A DNA stretch of 32,870 bases from UMGS363 sp051881775 (GCA_051881775.1 JBJEQN010000116.1:1-32870); one strand, 5' to 3'. Numbered from the stretch's first letter, positions 1-9,070 are shown. The notes: generated from the letters alone by a model not told the origin. Program-made: numbers and translations.

Positions 1-1
1 G

Positions 2-1372
2 GTGTCAAATGCCAAAAAAATATCTTCTTCGGGAGATTTCAAGGCACTTTCAAAAACTGAGGACGAAACTCTCATATTCGGCGAATGTATGGGAAGCGGA
101 AAAAATCCCTATCATACCTCTGCGGATTTTTCGGGAGATTCACCTGTTTTCCGCTGTTCCTGTCCCAGCAGGCAGTTTCCCTGCAAGCACAGCCTTGCGT
201 TAATGTACGAATGGCTGGCAAAAAAGCCTTTTACAGTTTCGGCGATACCGGAGGACATTGCACAAAAGCGTGAAAAAGCCGCAAAGCGTGCAGAAAAAGC
301 GGCTATGCCTGCCGAAGAGAAAAAAACTCCCAAGCAGAACAAGGCTGCCGCCGAGAAAAAGCTTAAAAAACAGGCAGAGGGTCTTGAGCTTGCTGAGCAG
401 TTCGTGACCGATATGTTCACTAAGGGAATTTCCTCGGTGAGCAGAGCATCTGCGGCGCAGTACAAGATCCTTGCAAAGCAGCTTGGCGACTATTATCTTC
501 CCGAGCCTCAGGCAATAATGAACGAGATAGTTTCTGCTGCAGAAAGACTTTCATCAGCTCCCGATGACGCAGAAACTGACAGACTTACGGCTCTTTGCGT
601 AAAGCTGTCATCAACTGTAAAAAAGAGTAAAGCATACATAGCTTCAAAGCTTGAGAGCGGCGATGTTCTTCCCGAGGACAGCATACTTTATGAGGCAATG
701 GGAAATGTATGGAGGCTTTCTCAACTTAAAGAGATAGGACTTTATAAGGAAAATGCAGCAATAATTCAGCTTTCTTTTACTGTGCTTCACAATGATATGC
801 ACAAGTCGGATATTGATACGGCATACTGGGTGGATATTGAAACCGGCGAGATATCAAAGACTGAAAATATCCGTCCGCTGAAAGCACAGAAATACATCAA
901 AGCCGAGGACAGCGTTTTCGGTGTTCATTTTATCAAGGAGCTTTACCGCTACCCCGGCGGAATGAACAGACGAATAAGATGGGAAACCGCCGAGATAACC
1001 GACGCTGCTCCCGAAACTTATCCTCTGCTGATAACCAAAGCCGAGGACAGCATTTCCGAAGCTGTGAAGAGGGCGAAAAATGAGCTTAAAAACACTCTTT
1101 CCGACAGCAATGTTGCTATGCTTATCCGGTTTGACAGCATTGAATTTGCTGTATCGGACAATCATCCCGTAATGAAGCGTGGCGGAGAGACCATTGCTCT
1201 CAAAGCAAATGAAAATTATCCCGACACCTGCGATGTGCTTAAAGTTATTAGCAAGGAATATCTTGAAAATGGCGCTTTGCTTGGCGAGTTTTTCTACATT
1301 CCGGAAGAAAAAAGAATATATATGTGTCCCGTTTCAATCGCAAATGAAAAGGGCGTTATGAGGCTTTGTTGA
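2..1372 (+). CDS. SWIM zinc-finger protein (5' end probably outside window)
   Basis: First gene of the five-gene MoxR/VWA operon. A SWIM zinc-binding motif of form CxCx6CxH is visible at residues 52-63 (C52, C54, C61, H63). It is followed by a Lys/Ala/Glu-rich linker (about 85-130) and a long, mostly helical C-terminal part. SWIM domains bind DNA or protein partners; the exact partner here is unknown. The visible start is a GTG at base 2, but related proteins have residues before the corresponding Val-Ser-Asn-Ala-Lys stretch, so the real start is probably upstream of the window. The gene ends in an 'ATGAGGCTTTGTTGA' context that runs directly into the next gene, indicating one transcript. In enterobacteria the SWIM protein YehQ is found with YehL, YehM and YehP; that comparison is from memory of the family. 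Confidence 0.85.
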   Translation: MSNAKKISSSGDFKALSKTEDETLIFGECMGSGKNPYHTSADFSGDSPVFRCSCPSRQFPCKHSLALMYEWLAKKPFTVSAIPEDIAQKREKAAKRAEKAAMPAEEKKTPKQNKAAAEKKLKKQAEGLELAEQFVTDMFTKGISSVSRASAAQYKILAKQLGDYYLPEPQAIMNEIVSAAERLSSAPDDAETDRLTALCVKLSSTVKKSKAYIASKLESGDVLPEDSILYEAMGNVWRLSQLKEIGLYKENAAIIQLSFTVLHNDMHKSDIDTAYWVDIETGEISKTENIRPLKAQKYIKAEDSVFGVHFIKELYRYPGGMNRRIRWETAEITDAAPETYPLLITKAEDSISEAVKRAKNELKNTLSDSNVAMLIRFDSIEFAVSDNHPVMKRGGETIALKANENYPDTCDVLKVISKEYLENGALLGEFFYIPEEKRIYMCPVSIANEKGVMRLC

Positions 1373-1374
1373 CT

Positions 1375-3219
1375 ATGGATATTACGAGATTTTATGAACT
1401 TAGAAAAAGACTCTATGCCTCTGCGGCATCGGGCTGCGGTGCAGTAAATGAGGATTTCAGATTAAAGCGTGCCATAGAGGCCTTTGAGCCGCTTGCACAG
1501 GCAAACAAGGCTTTTTTGAAGCTGTATTCGGACTGCGGAAAGCTTTTCACGTCGGATGATCCTGCTGACGTGCTTTCCGACTGCATTGCCCTTGCGGACG
1601 CTCTGGCTGTTACCCAGGGCAGCTTTTCGGACTCTTCCGAAACAAAGCCTTCAGAAATAAATGCGGAAATGAAAATACTTCCCGTAACCTATTCCGCTAT
1701 TTCCGAGCTTTGCGAGAAGATAGAAAAATGCAGTCCCAAACTGTCCGAACTTTCCGCTGAGGAAACAACGCTTATTTCCGACGGAAGAGTGCTTTCGGCT
1801 TTTGTAAAAGCGGCGGATAAGGGAAATGTCTATCTCAATGACTTTGTCGAAAATGTTATCAGCTTATGGGGCGAAACTGTGGTGCAAATGCTCAAAAACG
1901 CAGTCGATCTTACAGATGAAAAGGCATCGGGAACAAGGATAGATTACATATTCATGGCAGCGGGAGCCAAGGAAAATGATTATTACATTTCCCTTGCCAA
2001 AGATCCCGAAGCTCCGCAGAACATAAGAATTTCCGCAATAAAAGCAATGTCCCACGACCCTGAAAATTCCGATATCATTCTTGAGCTTTATAACACCGAA
2101 AAGGGGAAGGTGAAAAATGCGGCACTTATGGCTGTGCTGGAGCTTGACCCACCCGAGGCTGAGGAAATACTCTCAAAGCTCATTGAAAAGGCAAATGGGA
2201 ATTATGATAAGTATGCGGATTATGTGCGCATATCGCCCTCTCGGACTGCCGAAGATATCGTAAGAGCGCAGATGAATGAAACGGCACAGGTCCCTTGCGA
2301 AAAGGATATTTTATTGTCGGCATTGTCCATAGAAAAAACTGTTTCGCTTTTCAAAAACAAAAGCGGCATTGCCGACTGCTATCTTGAAGTGGTGAATGTC
2401 ATTGAAAAGTGGGGCACAGGAGCGCAGCTCACTGAAGATTATTATGCTGCTCTTAATGATACTCTGATAAAAAATCTGCAAAATAAGGACAGTGAAAAAT
2501 TCCGCTGTCTGATATCTGAGCTTTATAAGAAATGCCCCAATGAATTTGTTCCTGCATATTTCTTTATGAAGCTTATTGATGCCCCCGATGATGCTGCGTC
2601 CGTTCTTTCGGGCAGCCTTGAAAAGCTGCATTTTACCGTAACACGTTTTCTTGCCGACATCAGATATTCATCTGCTCATAAAGCATATTTTACGGAGTAT
2701 CGTTACAATTCTGCCGCAAACGGCAGCGAGCCTGTGGGCAAGGCTTTTCTGTTTGAAAGCTTTCCCGACAGCCTGCTTGGAGTTATGTGCAGTCTGTCCG
2801 ATATAAATGAAGATTTATATGGACATATCTGTCACTCGCTGCAGGGATTTATCGAGGGCTGTGCGCCTTATGACAGGGAACGCATTGTTTCCGCTGTACT
2901 TGACGCTGCTTTTGATATGGCAAATAAATGCCCCTCTTATTACTGTGTTGATCTTATTGCAAAGTACTGCCCCGAAAGTATGGCTGACAGGTGCAGAGGT
3001 ATTGCTTCGGATTACATTTACCATATCCTGCTCACAAAGCGAGCTTCCACCTCTTGTTCAATAATAAATCGGCTGCCTCTGTCCCGTTCCGACAAAATTG
3101 ACGAGCTTACAGGGCTTTTAAACCGTGTTGCGGCGGCAAAGGGTGATTTTAATAAAAACACTCATAACGATCTTATGAAAGGGATCAAAAGCCAGATAGA
3201 TTTTCTTATGAAAGGATAA
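1375..3219 (+). CDS. HEAT-like helical repeat protein of the MoxR/VWA locus
   Basis: Large (614 aa) soluble, helix-rich protein with no signal peptide or membrane segment. Residues about 190-275 look like two or three HEAT-type repeats (paired amphipathic helices with an Asp-Pro-Glu turn). No catalytic motif was recognised. Its place between the SWIM gene and the MoxR ATPase matches the position of DUF5691-type proteins in related loci, so it may be the scaffold or substrate-binding part; that is inference. The reading frame could also start at TTG 1366, overlapping the SWIM stop. ATG 1375 was chosen because it is the normal codon and has AGG about 11 bases upstream. The next gene starts 6 bases after its stop. 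Confidence 0.7.
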   Translation: MDITRFYELRKRLYASAASGCGAVNEDFRLKRAIEAFEPLAQANKAFLKLYSDCGKLFTSDDPADVLSDCIALADALAVTQGSFSDSSETKPSEINAEMKILPVTYSAISELCEKIEKCSPKLSELSAEETTLISDGRVLSAFVKAADKGNVYLNDFVENVISLWGETVVQMLKNAVDLTDEKASGTRIDYIFMAAGAKENDYYISLAKDPEAPQNIRISAIKAMSHDPENSDIILELYNTEKGKVKNAALMAVLELDPPEAEEILSKLIEKANGNYDKYADYVRISPSRTAEDIVRAQMNETAQVPCEKDILLSALSIEKTVSLFKNKSGIADCYLEVVNVIEKWGTGAQLTEDYYAALNDTLIKNLQNKDSEKFRCLISELYKKCPNEFVPAYFFMKLIDAPDDAASVLSGSLEKLHFTVTRFLADIRYSSAHKAYFTEYRYNSAANGSEPVGKAFLFESFPDSLLGVMCSLSDINEDLYGHICHSLQGFIEGCAPYDRERIVSAVLDAAFDMANKCPSYYCVDLIAKYCPESMADRCRGIASDYIYHILLTKRASTSCSIINRLPLSRSDKIDELTGLLNRVAAAKGDFNKNTHNDLMKGIKSQIDFLMKG

Positions 3220-3225
3220 AACGCT

Positions 3226-4305
3226 ATGTCAGATATTTTAAGACTTCCTGCAGAGGAACTTTACAAGACAGAGCTTGATGCACTTATTGCAAATGAGAAA
3301 AATCCCGTTCCCGCAGGTTGGAGAATGTCACCGAAATCGGTGCTTACATATATTATGGGCGGCAAGTCGGGAGATACAGTTATCACACCAAAATATATGG
3401 GTGACAGGCGCATTGCCGAGATATGCATCGCCACCCTTGTAACAGACCGTGCGCTCCTTCTCATAGGCGAGCCGGGAACCGCAAAATCCTGGCTTTCCGA
3501 GCATCTTACTGCTGCAATAAACGGCAATTCATCTAGAGTTATTCAGGGAACAGCAGGAACTACCGAGGAGCAGATACGATATTCATGGAACTATGCAATG
3601 CTCCTTGCAAAGGGTCCCTCACACGAGTCACTTGTAAAAAGTCCCGTATATAACGCAATGGAAACGGGTACCATTGCCCGTATCGAGGAGATTTCCCGAT
3701 GTGCCTCCGAGGTGCAGGACGCACTTATTTCCATACTTTCCGAAAAGCGCATTTCTGTTCCCGAGCTTAACGAAGAGGTGGCTGCAAAGAAGGGATTTTC
3801 TGTAATCGCAACTGCGAACACAAGGGACAAGGGCGTAAATGAAATGTCCTCGGCGCTGAAAAGACGTTTCAATATTGTTGTGCTTCCTGCTCCGGCAAAT
3901 ATCGAAACGGAGATAGAGATAGTTTCCACAAGAGTTGCACAGCTTGCGGACAGCTTCGGACTGAATGCAAAGCTTCCCGACAGGACTGCCGTTGAAAGAG
4001 TTGTTACCATTTTCAGAGAGCTCAGAAGCGGTCAGACCCTTGATGGACAGGTAAAGCTCAAGACCACATCGGGAGTATTGTCCTCCGCAGAAGCAATTTC
4101 TCTGCTTATCAACAGCATGGCTCTTGCAGGCAGCTTCGGAAACGGCGTTATAACCGATTCCGACCTTGCAGGCGCATTACAGGGAGCAGTCGTAAAGGAC
4201 GATAGCAAGGACAAGGCCGTATGGACAGAATATCTTGAAAACGTTATGCGCAAAAGGAGCGGCTGTTCAAAGCTTTATGCCGAATGTAAGGAGAGAAATT
4301 CATAA
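3226..4305 (+). CDS. MoxR-type AAA+ ATPase (YehL-like)
   Basis: ATPase motor of the locus (359 aa). Walker A GEPGTAKS is at residues 81-88. The Walker B position reads IARIEEISR (150-158), so the usual Asp-Glu pair is Glu-Glu. Sensor 1 lies in ATANTRD (195-201), and an arginine-finger-like LKRRFN at 211-216. The order and spacing fit the MoxR family, which typically works with a VWA protein to remodel or activate a partner complex. An RBS (GAAAGGA) sits 9-15 bases upstream of ATG 3226. Its TAA overlaps the ATG of the following DUF5682 gene by one base, so translation is probably coupled. It is cytoplasmic, with no membrane segment. Confidence 0.9.
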   Translation: MSDILRLPAEELYKTELDALIANEKNPVPAGWRMSPKSVLTYIMGGKSGDTVITPKYMGDRRIAEICIATLVTDRALLLIGEPGTAKSWLSEHLTAAINGNSSRVIQGTAGTTEEQIRYSWNYAMLLAKGPSHESLVKSPVYNAMETGTIARIEEISRCASEVQDALISILSEKRISVPELNEEVAAKKGFSVIATANTRDKGVNEMSSALKRRFNIVVLPAPANIETEIEIVSTRVAQLADSFGLNAKLPDRTAVERVVTIFRELRSGQTLDGQVKLKTTSGVLSSAEAISLLINSMALAGSFGNGVITDSDLAGALQGAVVKDDSKDKAVWTEYLENVMRKRSGCSKLYAECKERNS

Positions 4306-6545
4306 TGGCAGCATATTTCGGCGTGCGTCATCTTTCGCCTGCCTGCGCTTATTATGTGAGGGAATTTCTTGACAGAAACGACCCCGAGATCGTTCTGATA
4401 GAAGGCCCCTCAGACTTGAGTTACCTTATCGAACCGCTTTGCAGCAATGATACCGTAATGCCTGCGGCTATCCTTGCATATACCGAAGAAGCGCCCGTTA
4501 AGACGGTGTTATTCCCTCTTGCAGAATTTTCACCCGAGTATCAGGCTATGAGATGGGCGATAAGAAATGGCAGACGGGTCATGTTCTGCGATCTGCCTTC
4601 AGACTGCTTGCTTGCACATCAGAATGAAGAGGAAGAAAAAAGGGACAAGGATATGCCCGAACGTGTTTCGGTTTATACCGAATTGGAAAGGGTTTCGGGA
4701 ACGGATAATGATTCCTTCTGGGAATACACCTTCGAGCAGTGCGAAAGCTATGAGGATTTTATTGAAGCAGTTTCCGAATACGGAAAAAGCCTTCGTGAGT
4801 TTTCCGAGAATGACGAGCATAACAGACTTCGTGAAGCGTATATGCGAAAGGTCATATCCGAATGTGAAAATGAAGTCCCGTCAGAAAAAATATGCGTTAT
4901 AACAGGCGCATTTCATACCGCAGGGATAAAGGATATACCATTTACCCATGAGGACAAGGAACTCACTGATACGCTTCCCTCCGTCAAGTCAAAGGCTACC
5001 CTGATGCCATATTCTTATTACAGATTATCATCACGTTCGGGCTACGGCGCAGGAAGCAAAGCACCTGCATATTTTGAACTTTTGTGGAAAAGCAGGATAC
5101 AAGGCGTTATGGGAAGCAGTGCAAACAGATATCTTTCCATGATAGCAGCATATCAGCGAGAGAACGGCTATGCCGCATCTACTGCTGAGGTAATAGAAGC
5201 AAAGCGGCTTGCAGACACCCTTGCGGCTATGCGCGGCGGAAGATACCCGAGTATGACCGACCTCCGCGATGCCGCAGTTACCTGCATAGGTCACGGTTCA
5301 TTCGGAGAAATATCCCTTGCCTGCGCCGATACGGAGATAGGCACAAAAATCGGTTCTCTTCCCGAAGGTACTGTCTGTACTTCGGTTCAGGAGGATTTTA
5401 CAAGACAGCTCAAAGAATTAAAGCTTGAAAAATACAGAAAAGCTGCCGCAGAGGATATAGAGCTTGATCTGCGTGAAAATCTTCGGGTGAAAACGGAGAA
5501 GTCTGCATTTCTTGATCTGAACAGGTCATTCTTCCTGCACAGACTGCGTATTTTAGGCATTTGCTTTGCCGAAACTCAGCCCAGAAGTCAGGACAATGCA
5601 ACATGGGCTGAGCGGTGGAGATTGCAGTGGACTCCCGAGGCGGAAATTGAAATAGTAGAAGCCTCTCTGAAAGGCGATACCGTAAAGCTTGCTGCGGAAT
5701 ATGAGCTGAATATGAAACTTTATGAAGCGGCTACCGTAAATGCTGCGGCAATGATCCTTTCCGATGCATTTGACGGCGGACTGACCGACTGCATTTCTGC
5801 GGCAATTTCCGCAATACAGAAGCAAACTGCTGACTGCTCTTCGGCAGAGGATACGGGAAAAACCATAGGAACACTTTCCACCATTGTCCGTTTCGGAAGT
5901 ATCAGAAAAATAGATACCGAACCCATTTATCCCCTTATGGAAAAGCTGTATCTGAGATTTTGTCTGTGTATGCCTTCTGCGGTCGTGTGCGACAGAAATG
6001 CTGCGGAGCTGCTTATAACATCAATGGCGGCTGTGAACGATGCCTGCCTTGCCCATGATTTTCTTGATACCGACAGATTTATCACATTGCTTTCGGACAT
6101 TGCAGACAATAACTTTGCAAATCCGCTTTTGTCGGGATATTCCACCGCACTTCTGACGGAACGGGGAAAAATATCTTCCGAAAAGCTGTCCGAACTGATA
6201 AACAGGCGGCTCTCTGCCGGCACACCTCCCGGGGAAGCTGCAATATGGTTTGAGGGACTTGCAAGGCGAAACAGACGCTCCCTTATCAGCAGGCTGTCCG
6301 TATGGGAAAAGCTATGTAATTTTGTATCGGGTCTTGATGATGAGGAATTCAAGCCTGTTCTTGTTGCACTCCGAAGGACATTTTCCGACTTTTCTCCTGC
6401 GGAAAGATCCGATATCGCAGAAAACATCGGCGAGGTGCTGGGAATATCAAAGGAAGCGGCGGCGGAGTTTGTGACAATGCAGCTGAGCTCCGATGAACAG
6501 CAGTCAATTGACGAGCTTGACGATTTTGATTTTGGTGATATATGA
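4305..6545 (+). CDS. DUF5682 family protein (YehM-like)
   Basis: A 746-aa cytoplasmic protein of unknown biochemical role. It opens with the FGVRHLSP motif (residues 5-12) and a following IEGPSDL segment typical of DUF5682. A second conserved-looking patch is TGAFHTAGI near residue 200. The C-terminal third is helix-rich and ends in an acidic Asp/Glu tail. The family is known mainly from gene neighbourhoods with MoxR ATPases, VWA and SWIM proteins, exactly as here. The first motif hints at an enzyme-like N-terminal fold, but no reaction can be assigned. The start overlaps the upstream stop by 1 base, and the 3' end overlaps the VWA gene by 4 bases (ATGA), the tightest coupling in the operon. 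Confidence 0.85.
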   Translation: MAAYFGVRHLSPACAYYVREFLDRNDPEIVLIEGPSDLSYLIEPLCSNDTVMPAAILAYTEEAPVKTVLFPLAEFSPEYQAMRWAIRNGRRVMFCDLPSDCLLAHQNEEEEKRDKDMPERVSVYTELERVSGTDNDSFWEYTFEQCESYEDFIEAVSEYGKSLREFSENDEHNRLREAYMRKVISECENEVPSEKICVITGAFHTAGIKDIPFTHEDKELTDTLPSVKSKATLMPYSYYRLSSRSGYGAGSKAPAYFELLWKSRIQGVMGSSANRYLSMIAAYQRENGYAASTAEVIEAKRLADTLAAMRGGRYPSMTDLRDAAVTCIGHGSFGEISLACADTEIGTKIGSLPEGTVCTSVQEDFTRQLKELKLEKYRKAAAEDIELDLRENLRVKTEKSAFLDLNRSFFLHRLRILGICFAETQPRSQDNATWAERWRLQWTPEAEIEIVEASLKGDTVKLAAEYELNMKLYEAATVNAAAMILSDAFDGGLTDCISAAISAIQKQTADCSSAEDTGKTIGTLSTIVRFGSIRKIDTEPIYPLMEKLYLRFCLCMPSAVVCDRNAAELLITSMAAVNDACLAHDFLDTDRFITLLSDIADNNFANPLLSGYSTALLTERGKISSEKLSELINRRLSAGTPPGEAAIWFEGLARRNRRSLISRLSVWEKLCNFVSGLDDEEFKPVLVALRRTFSDFSPAERSDIAENIGEVLGISKEAAAEFVTMQLSSDEQQSIDELDDFDFGDI

Positions 6546-7702
6546 TGGAAAATAAGGAAATATTGAAACGCTGGCGGCTCATTCTTGGAGCAGACAGCGA
6601 AAAGATGATGGAGCAGATGGGCGGCGCAGCAGCACTTTCTGCGGAGGAAATGCTGATGGACAGCGCTCTGTCGCAGATATACGGCAATGACGGAGCCGAA
6701 CTGTTGGGCCGCACAGGCAGAGGGTCTTCCTCACCTAAGCTTACAAAATGGCTTGGCAATCTGCGAACACTTTTTTCTCCTATGGAAATAAAGGTGATAC
6801 AGAATGACGCCATTGAAAGAAAAGGCTTGAAGCAGCTGCTTTTTGAGCCTGAAATGCTTGATTCCATCGAGCCTGATATAAACACAGCCTCACTTCTTCT
6901 TATGCTCAAGGATCAGATACCGCAGAAGTCAAAGGACAATGCAAGAGCATATATCGCAAGGATCGTGGAGGATATAAACCGCCGTCTTTCCGATGATATA
7001 AAGCGTTCTGTAACATCTGCTCTGAACAGGAAAAATCATTCCCCTATACCCTCGGCAGCGGCACTTGATTTCAAGCTTACCATAAGGCGCAATCTGAAAA
7101 ATTTTGATACAAAGTCCAATACGCTTCTTCCTGAAAGATTTTATTTTTACGAGAAAGCTTCCCACTCTGCTTCAAGAACAGTTATAATTGATATTGACCA
7201 AAGCGGCTCAATGGGCGAATCTGCGATTTATTCCTCTGTGGTGGGGTGCATACTTGCAAGCATGAATTCTCTGAAAACTCACGTAGTTGCATTTGATACC
7301 AATGTAACCGACCTTACCGAGCATTGCTCCGACCCTGTGGAGCTTTTGTACGGAATACAGCTGGGCGGCGGTACGGACATTGAAAAATCCGTTGCATACT
7401 GCACCGAGCTTATCGAGGAGCCTGAAAAGACCACAATGTTTCTCGTTACCGACCTTTGTGAGGGCGGAAACAGAAACGGACTTATCCGCAGGCTGGAGGA
7501 ATTAAAGGAATCGGGAGTTAATCTTGTGATACTGCTTGCCATATCCGACAGCGGAAAGCCTATTTATGATGCGGCTATGGCGGACAAGGCTGCTGCTCTT
7601 GATATTCCCTGCTTTGCCTGTCCGCCCGAAAGACTTCCGGAACTGCTTGAAGCTGCACTGAAAAAACATTCGCTCAAGTCTTTTGAACAGAAAAACTCCT
7701 AA
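6542..7702 (+). CDS. VWA-domain (MIDAS) protein, MoxR partner (YehP-like)
   Basis: Last gene of the locus (386 aa). The N-terminal about 200 residues are helical and Met/Glu-rich. A von Willebrand factor A domain begins near residue 212 with the metal-binding MIDAS motif DQSGS (D219, S221, S223). It continues with a GGGTD segment (MIDAS Thr) and a later VTDL Asp. VWA proteins next to MoxR ATPases are adaptor or substrate-delivery subunits in characterised cases. The gene has two consecutive ATG codons; the first overlaps the DUF5682 stop as ATGA. No signal peptide was seen, so the complex is probably cytoplasmic. No clear terminator was seen just after its stop. Confidence 0.9.
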   Translation: MMENKEILKRWRLILGADSEKMMEQMGGAAALSAEEMLMDSALSQIYGNDGAELLGRTGRGSSSPKLTKWLGNLRTLFSPMEIKVIQNDAIERKGLKQLLFEPEMLDSIEPDINTASLLLMLKDQIPQKSKDNARAYIARIVEDINRRLSDDIKRSVTSALNRKNHSPIPSAAALDFKLTIRRNLKNFDTKSNTLLPERFYFYEKASHSASRTVIIDIDQSGSMGESAIYSSVVGCILASMNSLKTHVVAFDTNVTDLTEHCSDPVELLYGIQLGGGTDIEKSVAYCTELIEEPEKTTMFLVTDLCEGGNRNGLIRRLEELKESGVNLVILLAISDSGKPIYDAAMADKAAALDIPCFACPPERLPELLEAALKKHSLKSFEQKNS

Positions 7703-7792
7703 AACAAATAACTGTCTGCATAAGAGTACAATTGAACGAATTCGTGATGAATATGAGAACTATGAACATAATATATAAACGTAAATTAATAT

Positions 7793-7821
7793 TTGACATA
7801 TTCGCATTTGAGGTATATAAT
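7793..7821 (+). promoter_or_regulatory. Consensus sigma-A promoter of the interrupted ORF
   Basis: TTGACA at 7793-7798 and TATAAT at 7816-7821 are separated by exactly 17 bases, a full-consensus pair. A good RBS (GGAGGG) and an ATG follow at 7865, so the now-broken gene downstream still has intact expression signals. Confidence 0.85.
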
Positions 7822-7864
7822 GTAAGAAAAAGGGCTTTTTTGTCAGAATATATTGGAGGGTAAA

Positions 7865-8119
7865 ATGACAGATTTTCAAATGCTACTTGCTAACGAGTTT
7901 AACATACCTATAAAAAATGAAAATCAGAAGATATGGATGTTACGTACAGAAAGCGGAAAGTTTTTTTGAGACTTTACAACAAACAATTACGTTGCTCTCG
8001 GTTGGGATAAGGTTCCATATTCTCTTGTCGCTGATAAGGATATTTCAAAAATTTCAAAGAAAGAACAAATACAATTATTATATCCCGATGAATCGAAACC
8101 AGGACTAAGGAAACGCTGA
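7865..8119 (+). pseudogene. Truncated ORF with in-frame TGA (possible restriction/defence protein N-terminus)
   Basis: From ATG 7865 the frame reads 34 codons to TGA 7967. It then stays open in the same frame for another 49 codons to TGA 8117. Across the stop the peptide is continuous in character: KIWMLRTESGKFF, stop, DFTTNNYVALGWD. This resembles the short N-terminal domain found ahead of some Mrr/McrBC-like restriction and defence proteins (Trp-x-hydrophobic-Arg, then Asp-Phe, then hydrophobic-Gly-Trp). That family link is a memory-based guess. The last codons (Leu-Arg-Lys-Arg-stop) come from the element end at 8104, so the 3' part of the gene was removed by an insertion or deletion. Promoter and RBS remain intact. 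Confidence 0.6.
8104..8119 (+). repeat. Element end ACTAAGGAAACGCTGA, shared with MITE at 25075
   Basis: The 16 bases ACTAAGGAAACGCTGA are identical to the left terminus of the MITE at 25075-25090. It marks the boundary where the upstream ORF is truncated. No matching inverted end was found before 8496, so this is a lone end or decayed element. Confidence 0.55.
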
Positions 8120-8423
8120 ATAAATAGCCCTTAAAATGCGACAAACCCTGTCAGGCATTCAAATATTGACATTTTGCCCCAAAATCAAAAAAATCAGTGC
8201 AAATCCTATTGTTTTTTTACCCCCAAACAGGGCTTTTACCCTCAAAAGGGCAGACTTATCCCTTGACAGGTCGGACTCATACATTCTGACCGTCTGTATA
8301 GTATCCTTATCGGAAGAACGTATCTGCGTAATTTACGTAGCTTTCCCGACAGACATAAAACCCTTTATTGAAAAATAGTATAAAAATATCAAATCTACGT
8401 TTCACGCTATTAACAAATATCCA
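8120..8423. other. Gene-free stretch, probably decayed mobile-element DNA
   Basis: About 300 bases with no credible gene; the short open frames here have no RBS or recognisable motif. The sequence contains runs of A and T and two related words, CCTGTCAGG and TTGACAGG. It lies between an element end and a truncated recombinase, so it is best read as insertion-sequence or element debris. Confidence 0.4.
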
Positions 8424-8471
8424 ACAAAAAACAACTGCCTGTTACAACACACGCTGCAGCAGACAGTTGTT
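8424..8471 (-). terminator. Rho-independent terminator of the recombinase fragment
   Basis: Twelve-base arms at 8430-8441 and 8460-8471 pair with one mismatch. On the minus strand the hairpin is followed by a run of six Ts, 25 bases after the recombinase stop. Confidence 0.75.
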
Positions 8472-8495
8472 ATTATGTAAAATGCTTTAACACGT

Positions 8496-8963
8496 TTACT
8501 CGTCAGACCGACTCAATGGAAGCGCTTCGGCTACTGCATCCATAGCTGCTGCCTGCGCTGACTGGAACGAATGAGCGTAAATCTGCAAAGTTGTCGTAGC
8601 TGTGCTGTGGCCTAAACAGCTCTGCACCGTCTTTACATCCACACCTGCATTGATAAGCAGACTGGCATTCAAGTGACGCATGGAGTGATTCGATACATAA
8701 CGCATACCCGTTCTTTCGCAGAACCTCTTGAAGTAATATCCGGGAGCCGAGCGGTCGAGGGTCAAACCGTTCCACTTTGTAAATACGCGGTCAGTTTCGA
8801 TCCACTTGCTGCCGACCTTCCTGCGCTGAATGTCCTGAAGCTCCTTCCACTTCAAAAGCATTTCCATGACCTCATCGGGCAGCTTCAAGGTTCGATAGCT
8901 CGTTTCGGTCTTCGGCGTTTCCGTGTAAGTTCCGCCGGCCTTTTTGGAATAAAGAGAAGTCCT
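8496..8963 (-). pseudogene. 5'-truncated phage-type tyrosine recombinase (integrase)
   Basis: Only the catalytic C-terminal part survives. HSMRH carries the HxxR box, LGHSTATTTLQIYAH carries the GH box and the nucleophilic tyrosine region, and a short Ala-rich tail follows. The open frame continues upstream of the TTG at 8888 through integrase-like sequence (Tyr-Ser-Lys-Lys, then Thr-Glu-Thr-Pro-Lys-Thr) to about 8963. There it changes to AT-rich DNA with no start codon. The N-terminal core-binding domain and the first catalytic Arg box are missing, so it cannot be an active integrase. It is a relic of an integrated element whose other parts may include the broken ORF at 7865. Confidence 0.8.
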
Positions 8964-9025
8964 ATTATTATAATTTAAAATGAGGGCTATATGTTTTTTC
9001 CCCGATAAAACTGGGGCTTTACTAT

Positions 9026-9070
9026 AAAATCAAAGCGTGACTGCTATGATCACAGTCACGCTTTGATTTT
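9026..9070 (-). terminator. Terminator hairpin after the GH5 operon
   Basis: Perfect 18-base arms (9026-9043 and 9053-9070) around a 9-base loop, with A/T at both bases of the stem, lying 47 bases after the GH5 stop. It may work in both directions. Confidence 0.75.

Noticed and set aside
7967..7969. Selenocysteine or recoded TGA
   Set aside because: No clear SECIS-like stem was seen right after the codon, and the gene is also truncated, so decay or sequence error is more likely.
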